Below are positions 63,014 through 64,000 of a stretch of 64,000 nt of DNA, piece by piece. The DNA is from an uncultured Poribacteria bacterium. GTDB lineage: Bacteria > Poribacteria > WGA-4E > WGA-3G. The DNA lies in the NCBI GenBank assembly GCA_951828385.1, contig OX639973.1, positions 5,261,200-5,325,199 on the forward strand, read 5' to 3'. Under the pieces are notes generated by a model that did no database searches, was not told the origin of the DNA, and worked only from the letters and a program-made list of their open reading frames with translations. Position 1 is the stretch's first letter, and the number at the start of each line of letters is the position of its first letter. A program made the translations under genes and the position numbers.

Positions 63014-64000
63014 ATGAACACGGCATTTGACAGCATCTCCATAAAGATCGCCTCGCCTGATCAGATAAAGGACTCGGCGAAACAAACCAGTTGCAGACGC
63101 CGAAACGCTTCTGAACCGACAGAGGGGGCCTTTATCTGCCCCGAAAAAGGCACATGTAGCTGCGGCGAAGTCAAGAAAGCGGAGACTATTAACTACCGTT
63201 CCTTCCGTCCAGAACCTGAAGGACTTTTCTGTGAGGCTATCTTCGGGCCACAAAAGGATTGGGAGTGTAACTGCGGTAAGTATAAACGTATTAAGCACAA
63301 AGGGATGATATGTGATCGCTGTGGCGTTGAGATTACACAACAGCGCGTCCGCAGAGACCGGCTCGGATATATCCAACTCGCTGCACCCGTATCCCATATA
63401 TGGTATTTCAAGGGGCTCCCCTCACGCATCGGCGTTTTCTGTGGGCTCTCTTCACGCGATGTTGAACGTGTACTCTATTTTGAGGGATTTATCGTCGTTG
63501 AGGTAACTGACCCAGAGTGCACCCTTGAAGTTGGGCAAGTGCTAACTGAAGTTGAATATGTAGAGCATAGTAATAAGCATTGGGGCGGCTTTCGTGCTGG
63601 CACCGGTGCAGAAGTTATCCGCGAAATTCTTAGCAACATTGATCTTGAAGAGAAGGTAAAAGAGTTAACCGAAGAGTTGGCAGAAACAACGAGCCATCAG
63701 AAAAAACTTAAGGTCGCCAAGCAGCTGAAGCAGATGGCAGATTTTGCGGAAGCCGAACAGCGACCCGAATGGATGATTCTCGATGTCATTCCAGTGATTC
63801 CACCCGATTTACGACCCCTTGTGCCACTTGAAGGCGGACGCTTCGCTACCAGCGATCTCAACGACCTCTACCGCCGTGTTATCAATCGGAACAACCGACT
63901 CCGTAAACTCATACAACTCCGTTCCCCAGAGGTGATCCTTCGAAACGAAAAACGGATGTTACAAGAGGCTGTTGATGCCTTCTTTGACAACGGACGCCAC
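63014..64000 (+). CDS. rpoC: RNA polymerase beta' subunit (5' part, runs off the window)
   Basis: The first 329 codons of RpoC. After [12 protein letters not shown] comes an insert of about 29 residues with four Cys ([13 protein letters not shown]), placed before [12 protein letters not shown]. The normal zinc-ribbon follows ([22 protein letters not shown]). The [17 protein letters not shown] module lies at about residue 166-183, and the lid/rudder region begins near the window end ([13 protein letters not shown]-like [13 protein letters not shown]). ATG 63014 has an AAGGAG site. The frame is open to the end of the window. Confidence 0.93.
   Translation, partial: MNTAFDSISIKIASPDQIKDSAKQTSCRRRNASEPTEGAFICPEKGTCSCGEVKKAETINYRSFRPEPEGLFCEAIFGPQKDWECNCGKYKRIKHKGMICDRCGVEITQQRVRRDRLGYIQLAAPVSHIWYFKGLPSRIGVFCGLSSRDVERVLYFEGFIVVEVTDPECTLEVGQVLTEVEYVEHSNKHWGGFRAGTGAEVIREILSNIDLEEKVKELTEELAETTSHQKKLKVAKQLKQMADFAEAEQRPEWMILDVIPVIPPDLRPLVPLEGGRFATSDLNDLYRRVINRNNRLRKLIQLRSPEVILRNEKRMLQEAVDAFFDNGRH

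Overview
The window is a bacterial chromosome segment of moderate GC. The style suggests an uncultured, repeat-rich lineage such as Candidatus Poribacteria or a PVC-like relative. The evidence for this is large WD40 and Ycf48-type propeller lipoproteins, an ECF sigma factor fused to a 14-blade WD40 region, a dockerin-bearing propeller, a DmpA-type peptidase, an archaeal-type prolyl-tRNA synthetase, and many small palindromic repeats between genes. The lineage is an inference from gene content; there is no rRNA in the window.

Layout. 0-4.3 kb: secreted propeller proteins and a BMP-type substrate-binding lipoprotein. 4.4-5.7 kb: an IS200/IS605-type element with an intact TnpB. 5.8-16.8 kb: gamma-glutamyltransferase, a small thioredoxin-fold protein, a decayed ParA with an RHH partner, an AlbA_2/ATPase protein, two large envelope proteins, a propeller-dockerin protein under a cobalamin riboswitch, and a duplicated cupredoxin-like lipoprotein. 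17.4-17.7 kb: a promoter-to-terminator stretch that looks like a free-standing ncRNA. 17.9-20.7 kb: hisI, trpE, trpG. 20.7-25.3 kb: hairpin repeats, a PP-loop ATPase followed by a broken paralogue, an IS1-like element, and an IS4-superfamily element inserted in a coiled-coil gene with a visible 7-bp target duplication. 25.5-28.4 kb: the sigma-WD40 fusion. 28.4-36 kb, minus strand: panB, a PD-(D/E)XK-like protein, sucD, a coiled-coil protein, proS, a structured non-autonomous IS/omega-RNA-like element, pgk and sucC. 36-40.6 kb: a 498-bp MITE with perfect terminal repeats and a 10-bp target duplication, an HNH-like membrane protein, an AAA/PD-(D/E)XK protein, folK and hicAB. 40.6-46.5 kb: the fatty-acid synthesis cluster yceD-rpmF-fabH-fabD-fabG-acpP-fabF, without plsX. 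46.5-48 kb: hom and tRNA-Pro. 48-57.4 kb: more repeat families, a sugar phosphate isomerase-like protein, a DUF1232 protein, a DegP protease, an MDR oxidoreductase, EF-G, a DmpA-type peptidase and a DUF4416 protein. 57.5-64 kb: rpoB, greatly enlarged, and the start of rpoC behind a consensus promoter.

Core metabolism and information genes (fab, trp, suc, pgk, proS, fusA, rpoBC) are intact and interleaved with mobile and repeat DNA. At least three unrelated hairpin families differ between copies by paired stem changes. The most unusual items are the membrane-tethered sigma-WD40 fusion, the orphan structured omega-RNA-like element at 32.95-33.36 kb, the repeated modules inserted in RpoB, and the riboswitch-controlled secreted propeller.
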